Shown here: one piece after another, positions 21,477-30,094 of the stretch
How the letters are laid out: each line of letters begins with the position of its first letter
Numbering within the stretch: the stretch's first letter is position 1
Assembly (NCBI GenBank): GCA_019649035.1
Contig: BMAT01002576.1
Location: 168,333-198,511 of the forward strand
Source of the DNA: Elysia marginata
Lineage: Eukaryota > Mollusca > Gastropoda > Plakobranchidae
Reading direction: 5' to 3'
Length of the DNA: 30,179 bases
Position numbers and translations under genes: made by a program
The notes under the pieces: model-generated
What the model was told of the DNA's origin: nothing
Seen by the model: the letters and a program-made list of their open reading frames with translations, nothing else
Databases searched by the model: none

Positions 21477-22380
21477 CTGGAGATTGAGATAAAATGATGG
21501 TGTCTTGATGGTTTTTATGATTCAATAACAAAGCAATAATGTCAACAAAAAAATCAGCTTTTACAGGAACATTGAGAAATATATGTATACATGCTTTGCA
21601 AACAGAAAGAAAGCCTTTTATATGATGTACTTTCAAAAGGAAAAAAAAAAGAGAGAGAGAGTGAGAGAGAGAGTGGGGGGAGAGGAGATATATAGAGAGG
21701 GAGGGAGAGAAATAGTTAGTTGTGAGAGAATGGTGCAGAGAAAAAAAAGGAAAAGAGGACAACAAAAATTGTTTATGGGTTAGGAATGGCACACAAGTTT
21801 GTATGTGAGTCATTGTAGCACATCAATGCTTTACATACAATCTCCCTACAACAATAGTTCTTTTAAAAGATTTTTAACCTCAGTGCTTAAGCTAGATCAA
21901 AATCTTGTATGAAGGCCAAAAAAAATGCAGTTAATTGATAAAACAACATTTTAAATCATACACTCACACTTCAAAACAAATGTTCAGATTGTTACAGCCT
22001 TGCACAATCTTTAACATGAAAAAATCCAGGTAAAACATGGGAAAATGGTCAATAAAAATCATCTTAATTTACAGGTTTTTTTACACGATTTAACATTTAA
22101 AACATTTTCAATTTTTAGTTTAAAATAATTTTCACTTGGCAGTGCAAATTAAAAAGAAAAATTAGTCTCTAAATTCTTCTGCCAATAAAATCATGCTTTT
22201 GACCTCAGCAGAAGATCTTTGTCAATAATATATGACAAAACCTGTGTAAAAAATTATCAATCTCAGAAAAATTTATAAATGTTTGATGATTCAAAATGAC
22301 TTTAGAAAAGGAAATAAAATTTTGTATTTCTGTTATCAAACTCTAAGACCTATTACAAGGTAAATTTCTAATGTTCTCAC
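21477..22380 (-). other. Intron with a GA microsatellite
   Basis: 21645-21720 is a (GA)n-rich purine tract on the plus strand. The remainder is AT-rich without features. Confidence 0.55.
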
Positions 22381-22566
22381 CAGCAAACAATGAGCCTGGC
22401 TCAAGTCTACGGTGCACATCAATCATGTCATCCAGCAAGTGTAGTAGAGTTGGGTGCATTCCATCTCGAGTCTTTTCAGCCTCACGGCAACAAACATTGA
22501 CCACCTGAATGTGCCGCGAGAGCTGGTGTACTGGTGCAAACACAGATGGTGCACGCAAGCAGGCAT
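22381..22566 (-). CDS. Unrecognised polytopic membrane protein, internal exon
   Basis: 186 nt, acceptor TTTCACATGAGCAG above 22566 and donor TTTGCTG|GTGAGAA at 22380, phase 1 in and out. It encodes D-ACLRAPSVFAPVHQLSRHIQ, then VVNVCCREAEKTRDGMHPTL and LHLLDDMIDVHRRLEPGSLFA. It follows the transmembrane exon directly (…RARAVL joined to DACLRAP). Contains a Cys pair and alternating charged/hydrophobic helices. Predicted cytosolic. Confidence 0.82.
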
Positions 22567-22928
22567 CTGCTCATGTGAAAGGCAAGCAGAAAAATATAAA
22601 TTTAAAAGAAAGGGGTTCAATGAAATAGTTTTGTCTATGTTTTCATTGCTGGTGTTGTAACTTATAAAGCAGTAATAAACTCAATACAATGCTAATGATA
22701 TCTCTTCCTCTAATTATTCAAAAAGTTAAATAAAACACTTCTATATTGATAAAAAAATTTGCAAACCGCTGTAAAAGCTCAGTATCATTGTTTGACCTCT
22801 TTTACCCTTATAAATACTCCCATTAAATTTGATCTGCTTGTTAAAAACAGTATAAAGCATTATTCTTCCAATCATAATAATTATGTGTAACCGTAAGTCT
22901 AGAGGTATTGTTGTTCTATCCTACACAC

Positions 22929-24290
22929 CTAACACAGCCCTTGCTCTCAACACGGCAGCCATGAACTTGTAGGTTTCAGCTCCATCTACTTTGAATTCAT
23001 AGGACAGCAATGTCGGCCACAGTGGGGAGTTGGGGAAGCAGTGTTTAGCACAACAAGAGCATTTCATCCTACAAAACAACCATATAATCCAAACAAGCAA
23101 TGTGCCGCCTAAGATCACATTGATCCCAATCAGAATTGCATAACTGTAGGGCTCAACCAGCCATGGGCTCTGCACTGTGGCAGGAGTGACAGAGGTAACC
23201 ACTGAGCCAAACAAGGCATTCCCTGCTAGGCTACCAAGAGCAAGACAGAGGGCAACATTGAAGCTAGTAACTCGAAATGGTCTTACCACAGGTATGGTTA
23301 AAGCTGCAAGGGTGAGAGCTACTGCCATGCAGATGGCTTGGGCATGGATCTCAAGGAAAAGAACAGAAAAAAACACAAGAAGCATCAACTTGAAAGCATG
23401 AACAATGGGCCGATAATACACAGCACAGAGACGGAAAGAGGAAAAAAGATGAAACCCTTGTACAGCCCAGACGACATCAAGCCCGGCCTCATACTCAACT
23501 TCCTTCAACCTGAGATAAGCATCATGGTGTCTATTTGCTGCTGCTAATTTCTGCTTGCGAATTCTGTAAACCATCCACACAGGTACAGCCCCAAACAAAG
23601 CCACAATAAGCAGCACTGATGGGGCAAGGTAAACCCAGTAGAGTCCCTTATGACAAGAGATTGAGTTAAACACAGCCATCTTGTCTCCGCCAGTACAGTG
23701 AAATAGCCTGAAGACAGCAGTTCCCAAAGGTAAAGCCAAAAGTTGCACCATTACAAGGAAGATGCGCTCCATCTTGGCATAATGGACCATCAAATATGGT
23801 GGTTGGCGACGTTTCAAGATGAGAAAAGTGACAAGAAATATCAGACCAATCAAGACAAGCAGCCCAGCCCATGCCATAAGAATATGGTTGTAGTCCACTG
23901 GTATGGTGGAACTAGCCGTTTCTTTGCCTTGCAAGCGAGTGTAAGCCCGACTCTGGACTTTGGTAAACTCCCAACCATCTGCATTGAAAACAAAAACAAA
24001 ATTTGCATATTTGATCCAAGTTTCTGGCCATGACCATTTCAAGCCCATAGACTGAATGAGACCTAAAATCTGCAAAACCTCTACCACAATTATGCCTGCA
24101 TCGGAAACTATGAGAGATGCTGTGCGCTCTGTCAGTCGACGTTTTCTATTCAAATCTGACTTTCTGGGCTCATAATCTGGCTTTTTCCTTCCAACTAACT
24201 GCTGTTCTAGAGCAATCTTTCTGTCTTGAGGCAAAAATGGCTCTGCCTCTCTCAAATAAAGGAGTGGCATGACTTCTTTGCTTTTAAAAT
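22929..24290 (-). CDS. Unrecognised polytopic membrane protein, main transmembrane exon
   Basis: A 1362-nt exon (453 codons plus split ends), acceptor ACGTTCTTTCAG above 24290, donor GTTAG|GTGTGT at 22928, phase 1 in and out. After about 58 polar, basic residues come about eight hydrophobic spans, at exon residues near 60-82, 137-159, 173-196, 214-240, 296-316, 318-338, 347-367 and 383-407. Motifs: VEVLQILGLIQSMGLKWSWP, a Cys pair flanking FHCTGGD…SISCHKG in a loop, RHHDAYLRLKEVEYEAGLD, YYRPIVHAFKLM, PVVRPFRVTSFN and GNALFGS. The order LQ-L-WP, then YRP–F, then RPF–N–NAL reminds me of the polytopic region of TRP-like/ML-type and large protist or invertebrate membrane proteins. That resemblance is a memory-based pattern only. 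Function and localisation (probably plasma membrane) are inference. Confidence 0.88.
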
Positions 24291-24966
24291 CTGAAAGAAC
24301 GTAAAAAAAGGAAAAGGCTGACATTGATTTTGTACATACAATGCAAAGGCAATTTTGTAGATTAATTAATCAAAATAATTTATAGCTACTATCTAAAAGG
24401 CTACTCTTTTGTAATATTCACATAAGATACACTTCCTATTTTTGCAATAGGCCTATAATAGTAATAAATGAAATTTATGATACATATACTTTAGAATTCC
24501 ACTTATATATCTAAAAATTTTAGATAAAGAAATTAAAATTTTAGAAAATGTTGCCATCTACAAAAACACTCAAATAATATTCTGAGTTCAGCTAATTCAG
24601 TCAAACCATGGTACATCAGTACCGGTGGTCATTAAAACAGGATGATATTTTGTATAAATTAAATGTGATGATGGTTTATGATTATAACCCCTACCCACTC
24701 CACCAAATGTTGGCATGGTAAAAAATTACGCCAATGAACCTCTAGGGGGAATGAGTCGGAAGTCCGATTTTTTTTAAAACGCCTTTTAAAGATCTGGTTT
24801 TTTTTTCTCTCTATTTTAAATCAACAAAACTAATAATATATTTCCTTAAAGTGTTGGTAATGTTTAGATTTTGTGACACTTGGAAGCTTAAATATGTCTT
24901 CTTGAAAACAGAAATGACTAGCTCTAAGTTGTTGAAGGTGAAAATTGTGAAATCTGACTCACTCAC
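24291..24966 (-). other. Intron, nothing recognised
   Basis: AT-rich sequence between the large transmembrane exon and the small upstream exon. Confidence 0.5.
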
Positions 24967-25057
24967 CCTGGTTGCAAGATATAACACAGGTAAAACTCTG
25001 ATTAAGATGTAGAAATAAATATTCAGAATCTGGACCTGTATTTTGGATCATCAAAAT
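24967..25057 (-). CDS. Probable upstream exon of the polytopic membrane protein
   Basis: A 91-nt open segment on the minus strand is bounded by acceptor ACATCCTGCCTAG above 25057 and a strong donor CAGG|GTGAGTGAG at 24966. Read in phase 0 it stays open and ends in phase 1, exactly what the transmembrane exon requires. It gives ILMIQNTGPDSEYLFLHLNQ then SFTCVISCNQ joined to DFKSKEVMP. The Cys-x4-Cys pattern and NQS sequon suggest an extracellular loop or ectodomain end. How it connects further 5' is unresolved. An internal ATG (MIQNTG) could also be the start. Confidence 0.6.
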
Positions 25058-25293
25058 CTAGGCAGGATGTAAATATGAAATTCGTAAAACCACAGTGGAA
25101 AACTTACAAGGCGTCAAGGGATTTCTAATAAGAAACCTAATAGGCCTAGTCCTAGATCCATTCAGGTTCTAGATTTCTAGTTCTGGTAAATCAAAACCCT
25201 ATGGTTTTTTAAAGACTAATATATTTAATGGCCCTAAAAAGAAGATACGTCTGTTACTAAGATTCACATGCAATTAAGTGATCTGAATGTTAC

Positions 25294-25352
25294 CTTGTAT
25301 TTGATGAGATAGTTTGGTTACGGAGTGAATTTACGATATGCCATTCCGCCAT
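25294..25352 (-). CDS. Possible first coding exon of the membrane-protein gene
   Basis: On the minus strand, ATGGCGGAATGG (an ATG-GCG start in a favourable context) opens a 19-codon frame, MAEWHIVNSLRNQTISSNT, ending at donor ACAAG|GTAACA in phase 2. Spliced directly to the exon at 25057-24967, which is open in phase 0, it would hit a stop. So either an intermediate exon is missed, or the donor is ATATC|GTAAAT (phase 0, weaker), or this is a 5'UTR exon with a short upstream ORF. Tentative. Confidence 0.3.
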
Positions 25353-25775
25353 ATTGTTTATAGGTCTCTAAGGCATGGTCGTACTTCCGTGTGTTCAACC
25401 CATCCTTGAACTCTTTCGCTATTTTATAAGTTGCAGAAAATGCAAATTCAAAGCACAATCCAAAAAATTCTTTTAGGGCAAATATTTGCCAAGGAAATTA
25501 TACTTATACTTAACGTTAGTGGTAATCGGTTGACACCGACCCACTTCACAATTTTACTTTATTCAAACTGTGGTTTGGCCTTTGGATCTAGATCTAGGCC
25601 TAGTCAAAACGACGCGTCTTCTTTTGCTTACGGAGGCCATGACCCTTGAACTCTAAGGTCACTTACTTCGGCCCTGAAGTGTTTACATGCACGGTGTACT
25701 CCGAAGCCGAATATTGTTGATTTGTCTTTAGAAAAGAAAATTTAGATCTATTTGGTTTTCTAGATTAGACCTAAA
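25353..25775. promoter_or_regulatory. Putative bidirectional promoter (membrane-protein gene / HYI)
   Basis: A 423-bp interval between the candidate minus-strand ATG and the HYI ATG. It is locally enriched in CpG (ACGACGCGTC, TTACGGAG, TTCGGCCC, TGCACGG, CTCCGAAGCCG) compared with the AT-rich surroundings and has no clear TATA box. That fits a housekeeping, CpG-type divergent promoter. It also holds the DR1 element at 25640-25652. HYI 5'UTR lies within it, with unknown start. Inference from position and composition. Confidence 0.45.
25640..25652 (-). promoter_or_regulatory. DR1 nuclear-receptor element (HNF4/RXR-type) upstream of HYI
   Basis: The minus strand reads AGTTCA-A-GGGTCA, a direct repeat of the AGGTCA half-site with one-base spacing, very close to the HNF4/RXR-heterodimer consensus. 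A further half-site AAGGTCA lies at 25655-25661 on the plus strand. It sits 124 bp before the HYI start codon. A 13-bp motif could occur by chance, but both half-sites are good and the place is right. Confidence 0.5.
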
Positions 25776-25971
25776 ATGCCTCTTAAATTTGCTCCTAACA
25801 TCACTATGATGTTTCAAGAAATCGCAACTCTTGAAGGCAGGTATGCAGCTGTAAAAGCTGCAGGATTCAAGTACGTTGAGTTGGCTTTTCCTTACAAGGA
25901 ATCTGCCCAGAAGCTAAAAGCTGCTAAAGAGAGCTCAGGGTTAGAGCAGGTTTTGATTAATGCCTACCCAG
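25776..25971 (+). CDS. HYI: Hydroxypyruvate isomerase, exon 1
   Basis: HYI interconverts hydroxypyruvate and tartronate semialdehyde (EC 5.3.1.22) and is a TIM-barrel enzyme of the xylose-isomerase-like/AP endonuclease 2 fold. The exon starts at ATG (A at -3) with MPLKFAPNITMMFQEI, then RYAAVKAAGFKYVELAFPY and EQVLINAYPG. These match the family N-terminus: F-AN-S-LF-E (strand 1), F----A-GF--VE--FPY (strand 2, with the Glu near the active site) and LINxPxG. It ends at donor CCCAG|GTAAGG in phase 1 within the Gly codon. The 65 residues correspond to the usual first 60-65 of the roughly 260-residue protein. Confidence 0.93.
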
Positions 25972-26600
25972 GTAAGGATGGATTTAGTCAGTTAGTATGC
26001 CAGGGTTAAGAATTCCTATTAGTCCATAGATTAAGTATCATGATTCATTCAGAAGCTTAGTCAAGTCAACGTGAACCAGTTGCTCAGGTTGTAAACCTTT
26101 ACTGGCTTTAGCCTTCACTACAGCAAACCACATCTGCCATCTGGTCCTATCGAATTAAATAAATAAAAGATGTTCTCCAGTTCAAGTTGTATTTGAACCT
26201 GACCCAACTGGCTGACAAAAAAAACTGTTCCAGATATAGCCTCATAAACAATATTTTGGGTTTTGCCAAAATTACTATTTTGAACTTTGGTTTCCTGCAG
26301 TCCTGGGAGCAAGAAGCATGCAGACTTTCATATCCTGATCCATGTGGCACACCTCCTGTTCACTGAGATAGAGCACTTGAAACTTTGTGGCCCTTGCTTC
26401 CCTAACATATGCCATGGCCCCTAGCTTGAAAACACCGACGGCTTTGATTGGCATGTGATTTGACTGGTTGATTGCATTCCATGGGCCTGATTTAAGATAC
26501 ACAGATAGATTGATTGGTACATTTTAATGCTTCAACATGATTTAGTCAAAATAAAGGCAAGGGTCGAGAGTTATGTCCGCTTAAAGAAGAGGTATCGTGA
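25972..26600 (+). other. HYI intron 1, 5' part, with an unassigned GC-richer segment
   Basis: 26045-26500 is less AT-rich than its surroundings. On the minus strand it carries a 75-codon frame (26502-26275: KAVGVFKLGAMAYVREARAT…MDQDMKVCMLLAPRTAGNQ) and, below it, GRTRWQMWFAVVKA-like sequence near 26150-26110. It reads like a degraded mobile-element or processed-gene fragment, but I do not recognise it. Confidence 0.35.
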
Positions 26601-28062
26601 AACTCACTCACTCACTCAGTCCCTCGACCTGTGGGGTCGTCGGGGGGATCTGAGGGCAGAAGAATCAGCTTTCTGTCGCCATGCATCTCTGTCTGAGGCT
26701 GACCTGACCAGTTCGTACATTGCCATTCCGGTCCATTCCTTGATGTTATCACACCAAGCCTTCTTTTGTCGTCCTCGTCTGCGCTTGCCTTCCACTGTGC
26801 CCTGGAGAATTGTCTTGGAAAGGCTGTCGTGTCTGGTGACATGTCCGAAACAAGCCAGTTTCCGCCGTTTCACTGTCGCCAGTAAAGGTTCTTGCGGGCC
26901 AACATATGCAACGACTAATTCGCGGACAGACTCGTTTGTTACATGATCTTTGTACGAGATAAGGAGTAGCTTCCTCAGGCACTTGTTTTCAAAAACCTGT
27001 ATCCGTCTCTCCGTATAGATCTGCCAGTAGCGTCCACGTTTCACACCCGTATGATAGTATGGAGCTTACAAGGGACCTGAAGAGTTTGTGTTTCGCCTTG
27101 AAGCTAATGGAGCTCTTCCAGATTTTTCCGAGCTTGGCGAACGCTGCTGTTGCCAAAGCTATTCGAGTGCGAACTTCAACAGTCGAGCTTCAGTCCTCAT
27201 GCAAGGTGGCAACCAAATATTTAAATTTATGTACCAACTCCAGGGGTTCGTCGTCCATGGTTATGGAGGCATTGTTGACCCTCTCGCTACTGACCACAAC
27301 TTTGGACTTCTCTGAACTCACTTCCATTCCAAAAGCTTTGGAAGAAGCCACCAGTCTGTCGGTCAGGACCTGCAATTCGGCTTGTGATCCGGCTATTAGG
27401 TCAATGTCGTCAGCGAAACGTAGATTGCATACTGTGGGAAATAAGATTTCAAGTTTTTTCATTGCTGCCCTTGATGAAATTTTACCACCCAAGATTACTT
27501 TTCTAAAAGAAGTCAGAGGTGACAAAAATAGAAAGTTTTCATTTAAAAACTCTTTGAGTTCATGTATAGGGATTCTATGGTTTTAACGAGTCCTTCATCG
27601 GTGTTGAATCCTCTCAATACATGCCACAGTCCGTCGTGCCACACCCTGTCAAAGGCTTTCTTGAAATCTATAAAATTGTGGAACAGGTCGCGTTGGTGCT
27701 GCATATGCTTTTCTATGAGGATCCTGCAGTTAAAGATCTGTTCTACTGTACTACGGCCTGCTCGGAAGCCAGCTTGTTCCTTCCATATTGGTTGACACAG
27801 AGCTGTGAGAATGTTGTTGACTTCCTCGCCACCTGCTTTCAGAAGCTCTGATGGGATGTTATGGACTCCGGGTGCCTTTCCAAGTTTCAAGCTTTTAACT
27901 GCAGCTTCAACCTCTGATTTTTGAATGGGCGGACTGTCATCTTTTTCTGGTGGATCTTGGGTGGCTGACAGAATCAAGAGGTCGGGTTGGAGTTCATAAT
28001 TGTACAGATCACTGCAGTATTCTGACCATCTCTGTATAATGGCCTCATCGTCAGTGAAAACC
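26601..28062 (-). pseudogene. Broken endonuclease/reverse-transcriptase LINE fragment in HYI intron 1
   Basis: Minus strand, in order: FTDDEAIIQRWSEYCSDLYN (linker before RT, about 28060), VEAAVKSLKLGKAPGVHNIP, QAGFRAGRSTVEQIFNCRIL, DFKKAFDRVWHDGLW (27680s), the replaced patch at 27557-27432, CNLRFADDIDLIAGS (catalytic FADD, about 27430-27385), GMEVSSEKSKVVV, FKYLVATL, then, after frameshifts, GCETWTLLAD, RRIQVFENKCLRKLL, CFGHVTRHDSLSKTILQGTV and SPRRPHRSRD with its stop at 26616. It ends in a (GAGT)n tail at 26601-26613. This is the RT plus C-terminal part of a non-LTR element common in molluscs and fish. The endonuclease is missing (5' truncation). Damage: at least two frameshifts (near 27185 and 27045), one in-frame deletion (PIWKE|QAGFR, near 27778) and the foreign patch. 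Inactive. Confidence 0.88.
27432..27557 (-). repeat. 126-bp repeat, copy 1, embedded in the reverse transcriptase
   Basis: Matches 28259-28384 over all 126 bp with 5 mismatches and no gaps, same orientation. In this copy it replaces the RT segment between the NLY-like region (ESLYMNS) and CNLRFADD, where the family normally has the G-RQGC-LSP motif. On the minus strand it ends in TTATTTCCCACAG, directly abutting RT sequence. Confidence 0.9.
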
Positions 28063-29484
28063 CTTATTTTAATTGCTTAGTAGCCTAAAACCTATCAATT
28101 TGCGATTTCTGAGAATGATTGAGAAGTTCAGCACAGCAAAAATCTGCAAGAATCTGAAGTAGCCTACCTTTATATTGAACTGATGGATGCTCGCTTTGTT
28201 AAACTTTTCTAGACTTCTCTTCTTTAGGGAGACTTTAAAAATTTTCAGTTCTCAGCTGCTGTGGGAAATAAGATTTCAAGTTTTTTCATTGCTGCCCTTG
28301 GTGAAATTTTACCACCCAAGATTACTTTTTTAAAAGAATTCAGAGGTGACAAAAGGAGAAAGTTTTCATTTAAAAACTCTTTGATCTTCTGTTCAGCATC
28401 AATTTAACTCTTTAAAATAAATTTAAAAATAATTGATTTAAAAACTTCTCTATTTTCTGTGCTCTAAAGTTAATACTCTTGATAAAACTTTATTCCACAT
28501 AGGTCATCTTTATCTGTCTCTTGAACAATAAAATGCTTTTGCTATAAGCTTTTGATAGCTTTCCTTTTTCTTGTCAAAACTACTCTGCCTCGTGATTGAG
28601 GGACGAACAATGGTTTGTGTTCTGTGTTGTCATTTCAAAAACGTTTTAAAACTCTTTTGCTGCAAAACATTTTAATGTGATTTTGCATTAAAAAAAAATT
28701 GTTTCTAGTTCAATGTAAAAACTTGTGTGTTTTTTGTAAAATTTAGAGGTCTATTGATTTATACAGAAAAAAAATTGCCAGTTTAAAATAGTCTTTTGCA
28801 AGCTCTTTGCATTTATATTAAGTTATTCTGAGAGTTAAGTGAAAAAAAAAAGTCATTTTTCGGTATCATACTGGTCCCAGGTAGCTCTTCCATTATGTTT
28901 CCATCAAGTTATTAAAATATCTTGACACATTTTGTAAAGAAAGTATTTATGGCATGCAGCTAATGTCACATATGTCACAAAAGGGTTGAAGTGATATGAA
29001 GCCTGACAAAAAAATATGAATCGCTTTCCCAAAATTCAAGAAATGATCTACTAGTGATGCCATCTGCGATAAAAAATCGTAGTTTTTATGCCTATATATT
29101 TTTCATAAAACTCTTCTTTTATTAGAGTTGACTATGGACCTCATCAGGAGGACAAAGCCCATAGGGGAGGAAATCCTGGATGCCTATCTAAAAATAGCTA
29201 CACTGTTGGCCTTATAGCCAATTGTCTGCTGTAATATCCTCGCTGCCTATGGGTGTAATTACTCCATACGTCATTGCTTGGGGAGGGGGGACGAGGGGGC
29301 GCAAGGACTCTATCGTAATAATTTTTTTTCTTCTTATATATTTTGAAGTTTCCTCAATACAGTTTGCATTATACATTTACAGTACGCTGACAATGTTGCT
29401 TCTGAAAGATTTCTTTAAAGTTTTAAATCAATGCCTCAGTTTTAAATACCTTCTTTTAGTTTATAGATTTTTTTTTCTATTTAG
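28063..29484 (+). other. HYI intron 1, 3' part
   Basis: Apart from the repeat copy at 28259-28384 I see only AT-rich sequence. The frame at 29222-29488 just before exon 2 is not conserved-looking. The acceptor TTTTTTTCTATTTAG ends at 29484. Confidence 0.5.
28259..28384 (-). repeat. 126-bp repeat, copy 2, outside the LINE
   Basis: Second copy of the segment, 827 bp from copy 1. Read on minus it is open as IKEFLNENFLLLSPLNSF, KKVILGGKISPRAAMKKLEI, LFPT. The flanks contain nothing from the LINE, so this may be the donor copy. I do not recognise the encoded sequence; it could be part of another repeat family. Confidence 0.85.
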
Positions 29485-29596
29485 GTGACCTTCAAGCCGG
29501 AGACCTGGGTCTAGCTGCCTTGCCAAATCGAGTTGAGGAGTTTAGAAGCTCTCTTGAAACTTCCATAGAATATGCTAATGCTCTTCAATGTAAAAG
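29485..29596 (+). CDS. HYI: Hydroxypyruvate isomerase, exon 2
   Basis: A 112-nt exon with acceptor TTTCTATTTAG at 29484 and donor AAAAG|GTAGAA at 29597, phase 1 in, phase 2 out. It completes the Gly codon and encodes DLQAGDLGLAALPNRVEEFR then SSLETSIEYANALQCK. The family pattern GD----G-GL-A-PGR---F---L---I-YA-ALGC is clear; Asn replaces the more usual Gly in PGR. Joins cleanly to both neighbours. Confidence 0.93.
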
Positions 29597-29982
29597 GTAG
29601 AATTGACTTTAAATTGCCTCAAATGAATAATTTCTGTGAAACAATTCCAAAAAAATGAGTAGAGTTGTGCTTAGTGTTTAATACATTTTATCATATTTGG
29701 TCAAACATTCACTAAAATTTGATTTGACTCTATTGAAAATTTATGGCATATTTTCTAAAAAGTCATAAAAGCATTGTGCAAATAATACCTGGAAATGAGA
29801 AATTAAACTCAAGAAATGGATTGTGTACTGATTTACAGCTCTGGAATAAGATATCTTTTTTGAAACCACTTTTGCAGTCACTTTTGACTAAAAAATCATA
29901 AGTCTTTTTTTTTAATAAATATTTTAACTGCTTGGCTAAGAAAGTTGATAGGTTTTTTTAATTGTTGATTTGTTATGTTTAG
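29597..29982 (+). other. HYI intron 2
   Basis: AT-rich 386-bp intron with GTAGAA donor and TTATGTTTAG acceptor. Nothing else seen. Confidence 0.8.
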
Positions 29983-30094
29983 AATGCATGTGATGGCTGG
30001 TAAAATTCCTAAAGGAAGCCCGGCAGCTGTCAGGGATGAGATGATGAAGACATATATTGAAAACATAACCTACGCTAGCAACCGTTTGTCAAAA
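29983..30094 (+). CDS. HYI: Hydroxypyruvate isomerase, exon 3 (gene continues beyond window)
   Basis: Acceptor TTATGTTTAG at 29982, donor TCAAAA|GTAAGT at 30095. Phase 2 in (AG|A = Arg), phase 0 out. It encodes R-MHVMAGKIPKGSPAAVRDEM then MKTYIENITYASNRLSK. The H-MAGK-P strand/loop and the YIENI-YA helix are conserved in the family (HLMAG, ENLRYAA in others). The remaining catalytic strands (EPIN and the later acidic metal-binding residues) lie downstream of the window. Confidence 0.92.

Noticed and set aside
23177-24033. Plus-strand frames of 68-96 codons
   Set aside because: Antisense to the large transmembrane exon, which has family-like motifs and correct splice sites.
26527-27851. Several long plus-strand frames (139 and 175 codons among them)
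   Set aside because: They are antisense shadows of the minus-strand reverse transcriptase pseudogene, which carries the recognisable motifs.
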